From Irpex lacteus (Eukaryota; Basidiomycota; Agaricomycetes; Polyporales; Irpicaceae): a stretch of 64,000 bases of DNA. The DNA is taken from contig MQVO02000003.1 of NCBI GenBank assembly GCA_001986395.2, forward strand, positions 1,488,001 through 1,552,000, given 5' to 3'. The position numbers and the translations under genes are program-made. Below the pieces are notes generated by a model. It did not search any database. It was not told where the DNA came from and saw only the letters and a list, made by a program, of their open reading frames with translations. Below are positions 23,175 to 33,716 of this stretch, piece by piece (position 1 is the first letter of the stretch; each line of letters begins with the position of its first letter).

Positions 23175-23682
23175 AGTTCCATATCTCAAGCTTGTAATAG
23201 TATCGTAGTGTATTAAACCTATTTTTATACATACAAAGACTTACCTGAAAGGGCAAAAAGACATTTTCACCGCATGGTTGGGCGCTGTAGCTTCGGGCGC
23301 TTTTTGACGAAGGAAGCGTCTTTGTTCCGAACCACCTTGTCCTCACATTACGTATACGTTGGGCAAAATTTCCCCATTGCGATAGGAGACGACAAGCCGA
23401 GAATTGATGGTGCTCTTGAGAGCTCCGTTGTTTCTGCTTGATGTGTTACCATGCTGCTGCGTTCTCGCACAATTGTCTTGGACAATAAGGGAAGGTAACC
23501 GCATTGACACCCATCCTCGCCCGCTGGCTTAAAGCCCAGGATCCTCTATGTTGCTAACACTCTCACCCCTTGCTCTTTACCTTTCATCTGCCCTTGCGTC
23601 GTACGCAGGAGACTGGCTCTCCTTGCGTGGTTTTCTTCATCCTATCTGACGATCGAGACGTCCTGCTCTCCTTGACGGCATC
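23175..23682. other. Intergenic between AA14 genes 2 and 3
   Basis: Untranslated tail and promoter sequence only; nothing else seen. Confidence 0.5.
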
Positions 23683-25461
23683 ATGATGACTACTAACTTG
23701 CTCACTGTCCTTACGTTTTTATTCTCTGCGCTGGCTGGTGTCCACGCTCACATCGGTAGGTTTTCATGCTTGGTGCCACATTATACACCCTCTGAACCAC
23801 GCTTATCGCACAGCTCTCTGGCACCCGTCGATGTGGGGCTTTAACGTTACCGACCATACCTACCCTTACGATAACCGGCCAGTAGCTCCTCTCCTAGACA
23901 TGACTTTCGACCAATGGTGGTTCCATGGTCATCTCGACCACCCACCACACCCTGGTGACGTTTTCGAACTCCCGGCCGGGAAGCCTGCAACAACAGAACT
24001 GGCCTGCAACAAGGGTGCAACCACGTTCTTTGCTTCCTCAGAAGGAGGTGATATCCGCCTCAAGGACAATCCAAACGATCCTTGTCCCGGATCAGACATG
24101 AGCGAATGGCACACGAACGGGGCAAATGACCTCTTCGGATGTGCACTGGGCATCACGTATCAGAGCAACGTGAATCAAGTCAAGCCGGAGGACTTTACCG
24201 TCTTCAGTGTCAACCAGACTTGTGTTTGGACCCGGTTCACCGACTTCCAGGTGCCTGCGAAGATGCCGCCTTGTCCTCCTGAAGGCTGTATATGTGCTTG
24301 GTTCTGGATTCACTCACCCGACAGTGGTGGAGAGCAGAGTAAGCGCCTTTCATGCCTAATTTATGTACTGGTATCTAAAATCGCTAATCACTTCCATAGA
24401 CTACATGAACGGATTTAGATGCAACGTTACTGGTTCGACATCGGATGTCGCCTTAGCCCAACCTAAGGTCGCCCGTCGCTGCGGTAAAGATCCTCAATTC
24501 GGCAAGTCGCAAGATTCTCCGGGTAACTGCACTTACGGGGCCAAACAGCCGTTCTACTGGTTTCAAAAGGAGAAGAATAATGTACGTATCTTCACCACAA
24601 TCAGTCTACGCGCCTCATATAACTTTGTTCTCAGATGTTTGAGGGTACATACGCACCGCCGAGGTATCTGGACATGTACAACTTCCGCGATGGAGCACAA
24701 GACGACATTTTCTTGGACTCGTATCCCGATGGTCTACCCGTACCTGGTCCTAATCAGACCGTCGTCCCGACGCCTTTCTTAAGAGATTCGGCGCAGACTC
24801 CTGCTACCACCTCCCTACCTGTGGTGGCTTCTGCTGCGTCTGCTGGTGCAGGTTCAAGCGGCGCCTCGTCATTGCGATCCTCAGTACCAGTCTCAGTTGC
24901 TACTGTGGTACAAACCTCGGTGGTCACCGTGACAGCTCCCTCTAGCTCTGCACTAGCCGTTGTACCGACAAGCACCCGTGCGACAGCCACCGTTTTCAGC
25001 ACGGTGGTAGTGACTCTGGGCAATCCCGCGACTGCAGCTCCAGTAGCCGCATCGTCGCCGTCAGCAACTGTAACGGTAGTCAATACCGTGTTTGCCACAG
25101 CAACAGCAGGAATATCGGCTGAACCTAGCGTTCAAGATGATGTCGCACGCAACGGAACCACGGAGGCATTCTTGGTAGAATTTGACAGTATCGATGGGAA
25201 TAGTACCGTCGCGGACGGTTCGAGTTCTCTCAGTTCAGCCGCCTCCCCAACCTCGACCCCAGAGAACAGAGTATGGTGCGTGTCTTATTCTGTGATCAAG
25301 GTTTGGCGAGTAAAACTGACTGTGCCCGTAGCAAGCGCCAAGCGTTTTCATATTCAAGTTCTGGCCGCCAAGAAAGCAAGTTGAAGTCCTTCTTTTATCT
25401 TCCAGGATCACGCAGTCATCGAAAACTTACTAAGAAGTCGAGTCTCTGGCACATATTCTGA
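23683..25461 (+). CDS. Secreted AA14 lytic polysaccharide monooxygenase, gene 3
   Basis: Five exons are inferred. Exon 1 (23683-23755) codes signal peptide MMTTNLLTVLTFLFSALAG, then VHA and the mature N-terminal His (HIALWHPSMWGFNVT). AA14 landmarks match gene 2: [88 protein letters not shown] and PFYWFQKEKNN, followed by MFEGTYAPPRYLDMYNFRD. The linker is much longer than in gene 2 (about 170 residues of Ala/Ser/Thr/Val), likely O-glycosylated. The last exon (25332-25461) restores a split Cys codon and encodes a basic tail ending SLWHIF, parallel to gene 2. Intron positions are shared with gene 2, so the pair arose by tandem duplication and then diverged, mostly in the linker. Confidence 0.92.
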
Positions 25462-25760
25462 GAGTCTATCTATTGTATAATATGTCTCCTGTATTGCGTT
25501 TTCCGCGGCCTCTACTATACCCTTGTTGTATTTCTACGTCATAGACTATGTATCCCGTCCAGGCTTCATATCGCGTAAAAGCTTTTGCATATCCGAGATT
25601 ATGTGAGCCCGAAACACGCTAGAGTCAGAGGGGAGAATAATGGAAGCAGCTCGGAGCCTTCAAGAATCTAACACGACCAAACAAAAGGTGGAACGTTTTG
25701 ACCGTGACACGCCGACGCACATCTTGTCCACTCTCTCATCCCACCAGCAGACCACACAAC

Positions 25761-28407
25761 ATGCCACGAGAGATCATCAACGTTCAGGTAAGAACCTATT
25801 GTGCTACGACGGACGTGATGTTGGTTGCTAATTGCATGTACAACAGGCCGGACAGGTCAGTAGGAACGCGTGCACTCATTACGAACGTAAGCAGTGATTA
25901 ACACTCTTTGGACGCGTTTAGGCAGGAAACCAAGTTGGAGAGAGTTTCTGGACTACGTTGCTAGCGGAACATGGACTGGATGGGGCAGGGGTACGTGCTA
26001 CCGCATTTCTGTGACAAGTTGAAGTTCGGCCACTCATTTCGACGACATGGATCCAGCACTACCACGGAACCGATGATCTTCAACTGGCAAGGGTATGTAA
26101 CAAGAAGAGATCTACGACGCGTCAAACATGGCTTAAATCTGATTGGACAGATCGAGACGTACTTCACTGAAATCGACTTGCCTGGAGAGAGTAAGAAATA
26201 TGTGCCACGGAGCATCCAAGTTGATCTTGAAGAGGGAGTAACCAACCGAGTACGCTTGAGCATATCTGACATGTATGGCTGATTCTCATTGAGCGCGTTT
26301 CAGATTCGTAGCGGCAAAATAGGCCAGCTTTTTCGTCCGGACACATTTGTGACTGGCAACTCTGGCGCTGGGAATAACTGGGCCAAGGTCAATTATAATC
26401 CTCGGGAACACGAAGGAACGTTGAATGCTCATCTTTCTACAGGGTTTCTATACTGAGGGTGCAGAACTCATCGACTCCATCCTCGAGATTCTACGCAAAC
26501 AGACCGAAGCTTGTGATGCATTGCAAGGGTTTCAGTTGATCCATTCCCTAGGTGGCGGCACAGGCGCTGGCCTCGGCTCTTTACTGCTGTCTAAATTCCG
26601 AGAAGTTGTGTCCTTCTCTGTCAGTTTGTCTTAATCCCTCATATGAATACGTACAGGAATATCCGGATAGGATGCTATCCACATTCTCTATCATCCCTTC
26701 TCCAAAGGTTCGTTGGTCATTGAGTATTCAGTTAACCCTACTAACAACATTGAATACAGGTGTCTGAAACCGTCGTCGAAGTAATTACAAAGTCGCCGTT
26801 GGAAATAGCGCTTCGCTGACCATCTCCACTAGCCATACAACTCCATGCTGTCTATTCACCAACTCGTGGAAAACAGTGACTTGACCATGCTCATCGATAA
26901 CGAGGCATTGTGAGTTTATCAAGCACTATTCTCGCATTTACTAACAGATTCCAGGTATGACATCACGGCTCGCACATTGAAAGTAAAGGCTCCTGAATTC
27001 GAAGACCTCAATTTGGCAAGTGGTACATATTTTTTGTTGCACTGATGTCTAACTGGCGTACAGCTGGTCTCTCAAGTCATGTGCGGAATCAGCACAAGTT
27101 TGCGATTCCCTGGTCAGCTTAACGGGTATGCTCCATGCATATAGCCTCCGCTATCTCAACTAACGTTCATGTTATAGTGACCTGCGGAAGCTTGGCCTCA
27201 ACCTGGTGCCATTCCCTCGTGTAAGCGCATACTTAATCCACGCGACCTGCATCGCTGACCATTGTGAAATCAGTTGCATTTCTTGATGCCCAGTTATGCG
27301 CCTTTCTATAATCCGCGTGACAGAGCATTCCAACGCATGTCCGTGCCGGACTTGACACAAGCGTGCGTGGTGACTAAAGGAAAGAAATACATGGGAGTTG
27401 ACCATTTTCCAGTATGTTTGACCGCAAGAATTTGCTTGTCGCGTGTGACCCCCGCTTCGGGTATGTATCACTTCTCGCTGGTGTCTCGATACTCCAATAC
27501 TGAACTCAACTCCTCTAGGCGGTATTTGACGGCTGCCACCATTTTCCGTGGAGAGATCTCTTCCCACGAAGTAAGTTTCCTTTCGTTTATACACTGAATG
27601 CAGGTCTGACATCTTCTCAGGCTGAAGTGAGTATATCGAGACTATGTTCGTCAGAAAGGCGTGTAACACCCTCTCAGCGCAGTATCTCAGACTTGCAACG
27701 CAAAAACTCGTCGTTGTTTGTAGAGTACGTCCCGTTCCAGCCTATAACATTGGTGGTATCGCTCAGCATGCCGCGTCAGATGGATCCCCGATAATGTCTC
27801 AGTGACCTTGTGCACTGTTCCTCCTATTGGTCATGCACAGGTACGTCCTCTAGACTCAAATTAGTGTCTACCGTTGACGAACGCTTACTTTGTAGGCTGC
27901 TACCTGCCTTGCTAACTCCACTGCGGTTCAAGAGTTGTTCACGCGGAATCTCAACCAGGTTGGTGTCTTCAGCCCTTTTCAAACTCTGCACGCAACTTAC
28001 CAGCTTGTACCGTGATCAGTTTGCAGCCATGTTCAAGCGGTAAGTTTTGCCTGTGGGATCTGAGTATCAAGCTAACGCGCACGCAAAGATCTGCCTTCTT
28101 GCACTGGTACACCGGTAAGTTTCCCATGAGAGCGGCTTGCACTTCATTTGATCTGATATACGCATGATTGCAGGCGAGGGCATGGACACTATGGAGTTCT
28201 CCGAGGCCGAAAGCAACGCCCATGACCTTATGTGAGTCCATTGCTATGAATAACTGCTGTTCAAATGGATACTGAGATGGCCGCAGTACTGAATATCAAC
28301 AGTACCAAGAGGCGTCGGTGGAGAACGAGGAGGAGTATTACGAAGAGGAAGGGACGTACGAAGCAGGTGACGCAGTCGAGGAGCAGCAATACGAAGAAGA
28401 GCTATAA
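25761..28407 (+). CDS. Divergent beta-tubulin, about 24 exons
   Basis: The joined exons give a full-length beta-tubulin of about 440 residues starting [21 protein letters not shown] and ending in a Glu/Tyr-rich tail (EEEYYEEE...EEEL). Landmarks in order: [49 protein letters not shown] (tubulin signature loop), [77 protein letters not shown] and [12 protein letters not shown]. Features point to a divergent paralogue: MPRE instead of MRE, Ala where beta-tubulins have Cys in AGQCGNQ, and a fast-evolving core. Exon inference needs a 9-nt microexon (25847-25855), a 6-nt microexon (27621-27626) and one GC-AG intron (27016-27063). With these the frame is open throughout, so the gene appears functional. 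Confidence 0.88.
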
Positions 28408-29019
28408 CAAGACTCGATCGATGCACAACACGGCGCCTGGTACAACTGGATTCGTTATACCCATCTCATAGGCTACCCAATTTACTCGCTGGATATTCTA
28501 TCACACCAGATTATACTAATTCGCAATTCACTGGCCCTATGGCCGTTCATTGAACATGTCCGCACCCGCTCCGACGTGCATTACGCATCAACCTTCGACT
28601 GGGGGAGCCCCATCTGAGTGTATGACCAACCTAGGTGTGTCTGTTGTGCGCTTGAAGATGTTTTTAGAGGGCGGATGTTTCGCAGGATTTACCCAACAAA
28701 TATGAATGGCAGCACTATTTATGATCTGACGCCGCGCCAATGCGGCGCTGCCAATTCCTCAGCTGTCCAATCGCCGGCAGATATCCGTTTTCCATGCGTC
28801 GCTCCCCAAGGCCGATGTCGATGCTGACATCGCGTACTGCGAATCATTTACCGACAGCCAAAGACTGCATGTCGGTATGCGGAGCTATGCAGCGGATAGG
28901 TATGCAAGGCCTACTGCCGTACCGCCACAAGTCACTTCCATGTCAGCGGACGAGGGTTGTCGAGCCCGTCGTGGTGCATGCGTTCGTAACATGCTACTCC
29001 TACCTGAAGACTGTTTTTG
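28408..29019. other. Intergenic
   Basis: Between the beta-tubulin stop and the TATA box of the next gene. Open frames here are short and unrecognised. Confidence 0.5.
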
Positions 29020-29027
29020 TATAAATA
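29020..29027 (+). promoter_or_regulatory. TATA box of the small secreted protein gene
   Basis: TATAAATA about 70 nt upstream of the ATG at 29091. Confidence 0.65.
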
Positions 29028-29090
29028 TCGTAGAAGGTCCTATTCGTCTCCCCACAATCAGTACAAACATCCTCATTCATATCCAGTACC

Positions 29091-29589
29091 ATGAAATCTT
29101 TCCTTGTCTTTGCTGCCTTTGCCGCATCCACTGTTGCACAACGTCTCTCCATCCTTGCTCCTACCGAGCAGACCACAGTTACCAGTGGAGGGCCTTTCAC
29201 TGCCGAGCTTCGTCAAGCTGTAAGCGGTCCATTCACCCATCGCAGTGTACCTTGCTGACTTGCTCCTCCCTGCCATCCCCATAGGTATCGCAAGGCTCCT
29301 TTTCTCAAGTCTCAGTGACCATTTCCCTGACGCCCTGCTTCGACGTCTGCGATGACCCTTCACAATGGGGTCCCGGTACCGTCCTGTACAACGGCGCGTT
29401 CAACCCGCAGTTCAACAGCTCTCAGCCGCAGAAGGGTTCCTTCCAGGACTTTTCGCTGACCGTTCCCCGGGGATGGCCTACGGGAGAGAGTGTGTTGCAA
29501 GTTGGACATCTGTTCAAAATTGGAGTGACCATTCAATCACACCTATGGGCGACAATATGACCAACTCAAACCTCGGATCGCGTTCGTAG
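29091..29589 (+). CDS. Small secreted protein, basidiomycete type
   Basis: Two exons; the first codes signal peptide MKSFLVFAAFAASTVAQ and mature start RLSILAPTEQTTVTSGGPF, the second contains TISLTPCFDVCDDPSQWGPG, VLYNGAFNPQF and FSLTVPRGWPTGESVL. This matches a common, uncharacterised family of about 150-residue secreted basidiomycete proteins with a beta-sandwich-like layout. As written the frame stops at 29560 after VLQVGHLFKIG. A one-base shift near 29530 would instead continue through ITPMGDNMTNSNLGSRS to 29589, which better resembles the usual family C-terminus, so a missing base is possible. Function unknown. Confidence 0.65.
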
Positions 29590-29939
29590 GCGGCGCTGAC
29601 TTTAGCGTCGGATTATACTGACGTGCACTTCCACGTTGCTGGAAACTAGAGGGCTTAACGATTGTTTAGACCTGAAATCATGTTATGACGTTTTTGAGCA
29701 TCCTACGCGGTCGCAAAATGCACTGGCATAAGCATAGTTATCTCCGCTACTCGCATACCTTATACAGAACAGTCGAAGGCCATGTAACAAGGAGCGGCTT
29801 AGACTAACCATGCGCACATTGGTCTGTAAACTTGTTATACAATTGATATGTTCGAATGTTGCGTGTGAAGTGTTACAGCAAATGATATGTGACGTGTGAG
29901 ATTGCACGGCCAACGGACCGACTTCCTGAGCTGCCCAAC
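29590..29939. other. Intergenic, convergent 3' ends
   Basis: Between the secreted protein and the stop of cyanase. No gene was seen. Confidence 0.5.
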
Positions 29940-30850
29940 CTACCATTGTGCGTACTTCAAGAATTTACCGCTGTTCGTAGCATAGTCAGCATTGCTAAAT
30001 GAGCAGAGTGGATCATTAGAGCAGCAACGTACTCAAAAGTCAAGACAACCCGATCTCCTTTGGGATCCTCCTTCTTATCCACAGAAACCTTGCAGTCAAT
30101 CATAGACTGTATTCCGTCGCCAAACTGATAGAGCAACATCCAGTCATGTCAGTGTCACCCCTGGCTGAGTACACGCCGGTTGGAATGTTCTCACCTTCTC
30201 ATGGATGATCGCCTTAATTGCATGTCCGTATACGAGCACTCCCTACCAGAATGGCACACGCACGTCAGTCATACAGAAACTCGTGTGTAGACGTTTCGCA
30301 CGTACCTCAAACAGTCGGTAGAGAACCGGGTCATTAGGAGGCATGGGGCCAAGTCCACGACGCGGCCACCAGTGAGGACCAAGCTCAGCAGAGATGGCGT
30401 CTTGTTGGATGTCGAGCGTCTGAGCAAGGTTGGCGATGTCTTGAGGTTCCATCTTCGCCTGTATGTGCATGTAAAAGTAAAGGGGATGAACGATTTAGCA
30501 AGCTTGTGTAGGAGTGCACTTCAAAACCCTACCTGTCCGTAAAACACAGCAGCGACCCATACTTCGTCGCGGTTCAAGGCCTTGCCAATCTCCGCGAACG
30601 TGAGACCTGTACAGAGAGTGTGATAAAACGTAGAGAGTCAGAAGAGCAGTTTCTGTCATTTTCGAAGGGTGGCATGTACGCACCTTTACGCGCCTTTGCC
30701 TCGAAGAGTTGGGAGCAAATAGACGGGAGCTCGCTGTATGGCTCGGCATTGGAGTTCACTCGCTATTGTACGACGTCAGTATAGTGCGTTGCCAAGGGAT
30801 ATAGCTAGAAGAGTCCTTACCAGAGCAGAGGATGATCCTGGTGCAGACAT
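29940..30850 (-). CDS. Cyanase (cyanate hydratase)
   Basis: Several short exons join into a protein of about 168 residues. It catalyses bicarbonate-dependent breakdown of cyanate to CO2 and ammonia in the cytosol. The N-terminal half is the helical DNA-binding-like domain ([34 protein letters not shown]). The C-terminal catalytic domain has [19 protein letters not shown] and [18 protein letters not shown], and [11 protein letters not shown] supplies the catalytic Ser; Arg and Glu of YRLFE are the other two catalytic residues. The end [10 protein letters not shown] is standard. Length and motifs are intact, so it should be active. A TATA box lies about 75 nt upstream. Confidence 0.95.
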
Positions 30851-30923
30851 GTCAAGGCGAGTATAAGTGGTTGCAGATGAGAAAGGGTGAAGAGGTTGAC
30901 CATCTGTGGGGAGGTTAATGCGT

Positions 30924-30932
30924 CCTTATATA
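30924..30932 (-). promoter_or_regulatory. TATA box of cyanase
   Basis: The minus strand reads TATATAAGG about 75 nt upstream of the ATG at 30850. Confidence 0.6.
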
Positions 30933-31373
30933 CCGGTATCTGACCGGCACACTAGTGCGGTACCAAGCATATCCCGAGGGAGGTATGTATAGATTAGCCA
31001 CTGACACTGAGCGTGTAGTCATCTCATCGGAAGCACATGAACATCTTCCTCTCTCATACCCCACATCATCAGGCGCTGAAATCTGACATGCAGGCCCGGT
31101 ACCCGTGACCGTCGCTGGATGGCGTCAGACTAGTGCGGATACGTACGGATGGTCTTGGGACGACACGTAGAGCGGCATACACGTGAGAAATACGAGCGTG
31201 CAGTGAAAGTTCGGAAGATGGAGGAGATTGTCGGATGCAACCTGTGAAACTGACTTTGAATAGCATACACAGGAGATTTTCGGAGGAAAATGACGCGCTG
31301 TCTATGGTTAGAAAGCTTCTTCCCACTACGACACTCGCCGAATTGATCTGTGCATATGTATAGCCAATATATA
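30933..31373. other. Intergenic
   Basis: Upstream of cyanase and downstream of SDHAF3. No gene was seen. Confidence 0.5.
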
Positions 31374-31862
31374 TCATGAGTTTTGCGTACGTTCTGCAGC
31401 AGACGCGTCTTCTCGCAGCTCAGATACCGGTTTCCACACATCCTTCGTGGCATGCATGAGCTCATACAGCTGCCCGAGCTGCTCAGCCGACATCTGGGCA
31501 AATTTCGAACATAGTCAGAAGAAAGAATGGAGAAGAAAGAATCAAACACAGTACCTTCTCCAAGACGGTCGGGTCTAACTTGCGACCTTTGAATTCTTCG
31601 TTCGGGTTTTCCGGTAGCTCGTCCAAGTAGCGTTTCCACTGTGAAAGGAACCCAATGATATGCAACGGGTTATCTATCTTTTGATGTCTGCGAAACTCTG
31701 GAGCCAGTAAGTATGTTTAGTCAACCAAGTTGCAAACAGTGGCAGCACTAGGTTAGACAAACCTGCTTTCACGTAGTCATCCCCAAGCGAGCGCATATCT
31801 TGCGGGAGGCGTCGATGTGCTCGCAGTAAAGAGCGAAATAACCTTGCAAAAGCATGTGTCAT
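31374..31862 (-). CDS. SDHAF3: Succinate dehydrogenase assembly factor 3 (LYR-motif protein)
   Basis: Three exons are inferred: start MTHAFARLFRSLLRAHRRLP at 31862, second exon EFRRHQKIDNPLHIIGFLSQW, third exon starting MSAEQLGQLYELM and ending ERTQNS at 31374. The RLFRSLLRAHR segment is the LYR-type motif; the conserved MRSLGDDYVKAEFRRH and NPLHIIGFLSQWKRYLDEL blocks identify SDHAF3 (yeast Acn9/Sdh7). Family role: mitochondrial matrix factor that helps mature the iron-sulphur subunit of succinate dehydrogenase. The next upstream in-frame codon that could start translation is a GTG, so the ATG at 31862 is preferred. Confidence 0.9.
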
Positions 31863-32500
31863 TGGTAAGCATCCAAAACGAGTTATAATTGTGATACTCT
31901 TACGGTATCGGAGGTAGCAGGGATGCACTGGCTTGCTGCAGATTAAGCGGCGCTTTGCTGACTGACTGAGCCAGTCGTATTGTTGTACTTCTCAGCATAG
32001 TTCCAGATAATTATAGCTTATGATGTGTATAGTCCAGGAAAAGAAACAAGGAACGAGACGGATTGGTGCACGGGTACACGGTGGAGGGGGTCAAAGAAAG
32101 AGTGTGACGTCGCTGTGCTACATTTCTACACGGAAATCACATGCGCGCTATTGGAACGTCCACTCAATATCCTCCCATTACTGCTCTAAAGCCGTGCGCC
32201 CACAGACTAAGTAACATGTACAATCTCGTACGCAGGCTACAGTGCTCTCCAATGCAATTACGTCCCCTGGTGGTCAAAGCAGCAACTAGTTGACTGCGCC
32301 CGGTACTGTCTCATACCACGACGGACTTGCTCCGGGCTTCTGTTTCTGAGATGTAAGCCATTCTCCAGAGTGCTTGGCCCTACAATAATATCTTGCAATG
32401 AGTAACAGTTATTCAGAAGCCACACACCTCTTACTCACGGTGATATGCAGCCGGCTCGTGGATGTGTTTGAGTGTGTATCGTGAATACTCCCATCATCCG
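31863..32500. other. Intergenic
   Basis: Between the SDHAF3 start and the DUF4604 stop. Short open frames show no domain. Confidence 0.5.
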
Positions 32501-33215
32501 CTAAGCATCGTCCCCAAAGGAAAGTAGCTTCTTCTGCGCCTTCTTAGGTTTCTTCGTAGGTTTACTACTCGACTTCGCATCCTTCTCTTCTGCGTCTCCG
32601 TCTCCTACTATCTTTCGTTTCTTCGAACCCTGTTTCGTGTTCGATCCGGATGACGAGAACGACAGGGACTGATTCTGTGTCTTTGGTTTGGCTTTGGAAG
32701 ACGACATATCTTGCTTTGATGAGCTGGAACTCTTCTTGGAATCCTCCTCCTCATTCTCATCCGGTAGAGGTGGCAACCCCTTCGCTACGAGCGAACCAAA
32801 TGCACACACCATCAGCATGCCCTCTCACATAAACAAGCTCGCAAACACACATACCCTTCCTCCTCTCGTTCTCCACCTCCCTCTCACTCAAATGTTTCCC
32901 CTCCTTTAGCACAACAATTTGCGGCCCTTCCCCATCCCTCTCCTCATCGTCTTCCTCAGCTGCACTCCCCGGATCGTCCGCAGGCCTCTCAGGTATAGGT
33001 GGTCGCCTTGGAATAGGCGGCCTTCCTGACCCATCGTTCACATACTCATATTCATCGCGACCGTATCCATAACCATACTCGTCCTCCTCTGGGTCATCGT
33101 CTGGAACGCCTGCGACGCGATTCTGTAGTTTCTGCAGAAAGGCGGGGACTTGGGAGTTGTATTGGAGGCGTGAGGAGAGTTGATGGCGAGTTGGTTCCTT
33201 GGATTTGCCGGACAT
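32501..33215 (-). CDS. DUF4604 (KIAA1143-like) protein
   Basis: Two exons are inferred around an intron at about 32790-32858. The N-terminus (LQYNSQVPAFLQKLQNRVAG) is the conserved DUF4604 start; the middle is acidic and Tyr/Pro-rich; after QIVVLKEGKHLSEREVENERR the second exon continues AKGLPPLPDENEEED, then a Ser/Lys-rich tail ends KKPKKAQKKLLSFGDDA, the conserved KLSF-type terminus. Family function is not established; the basic tail suggests a nuclear or nucleolar protein. Confidence 0.88.
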
Positions 33216-33716
33216 GGCGCGGGGAGGGCTGATGACACTGGATGTCAAATGTGCTATGTTTCACTTGTATGTTGTGAGACCCCGGTATGTAACAAAACGT
33301 GAGCAATAAGTACTAGTAAGTACTTGAATCAACTCGTTCAAGCCTGAGGCCTGAGATCTCGAGAGCGACAGCCTGGCCAGCGCTTGGGAAGCGCCACAAA
33401 GCCTTACACTACCAAATTTGGACGGACCAATCGGCTGTAGGCCACCGTCGAGTCTCAGTACAAGTCCCCGTCAGTCAAAGAAATCATGGATATAGTCATA
33501 GTTGTCATAACAAAACAGGGTATAGACGTACAGGGTATCGTGTCGTTCTATGAGATCGTGGTATCAAATACTAACATGATGGGTGATGCAAGACAGATCG
33601 TGAAAGCGTAAATGCAAAGGGATAAATGAAGCAGACGGGGATGATGAGGAAACGTTCGCGAGGGTAGTCATGGATAGTGATCCTCAACCATTGGGCAACG
33701 ATTGCCAAAGGATAGA
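33216..33716. other. Intergenic
   Basis: Between the DUF4604 start and the stop of the zinc-ribbon gene. Nothing seen. Confidence 0.5.

Noticed and set aside
21749..28407. A functional AA14-tubulin gene cluster
   Set aside because: No mechanistic link between LPMO and tubulin is known; adjacency is noted but most likely chance.
31069..31639. Minus-strand frames of 102 and 169 codons
   Set aside because: They overlap SDHAF3 exons in other frames and its 3' region; only the spliced SDHAF3 frame has conserved motifs.
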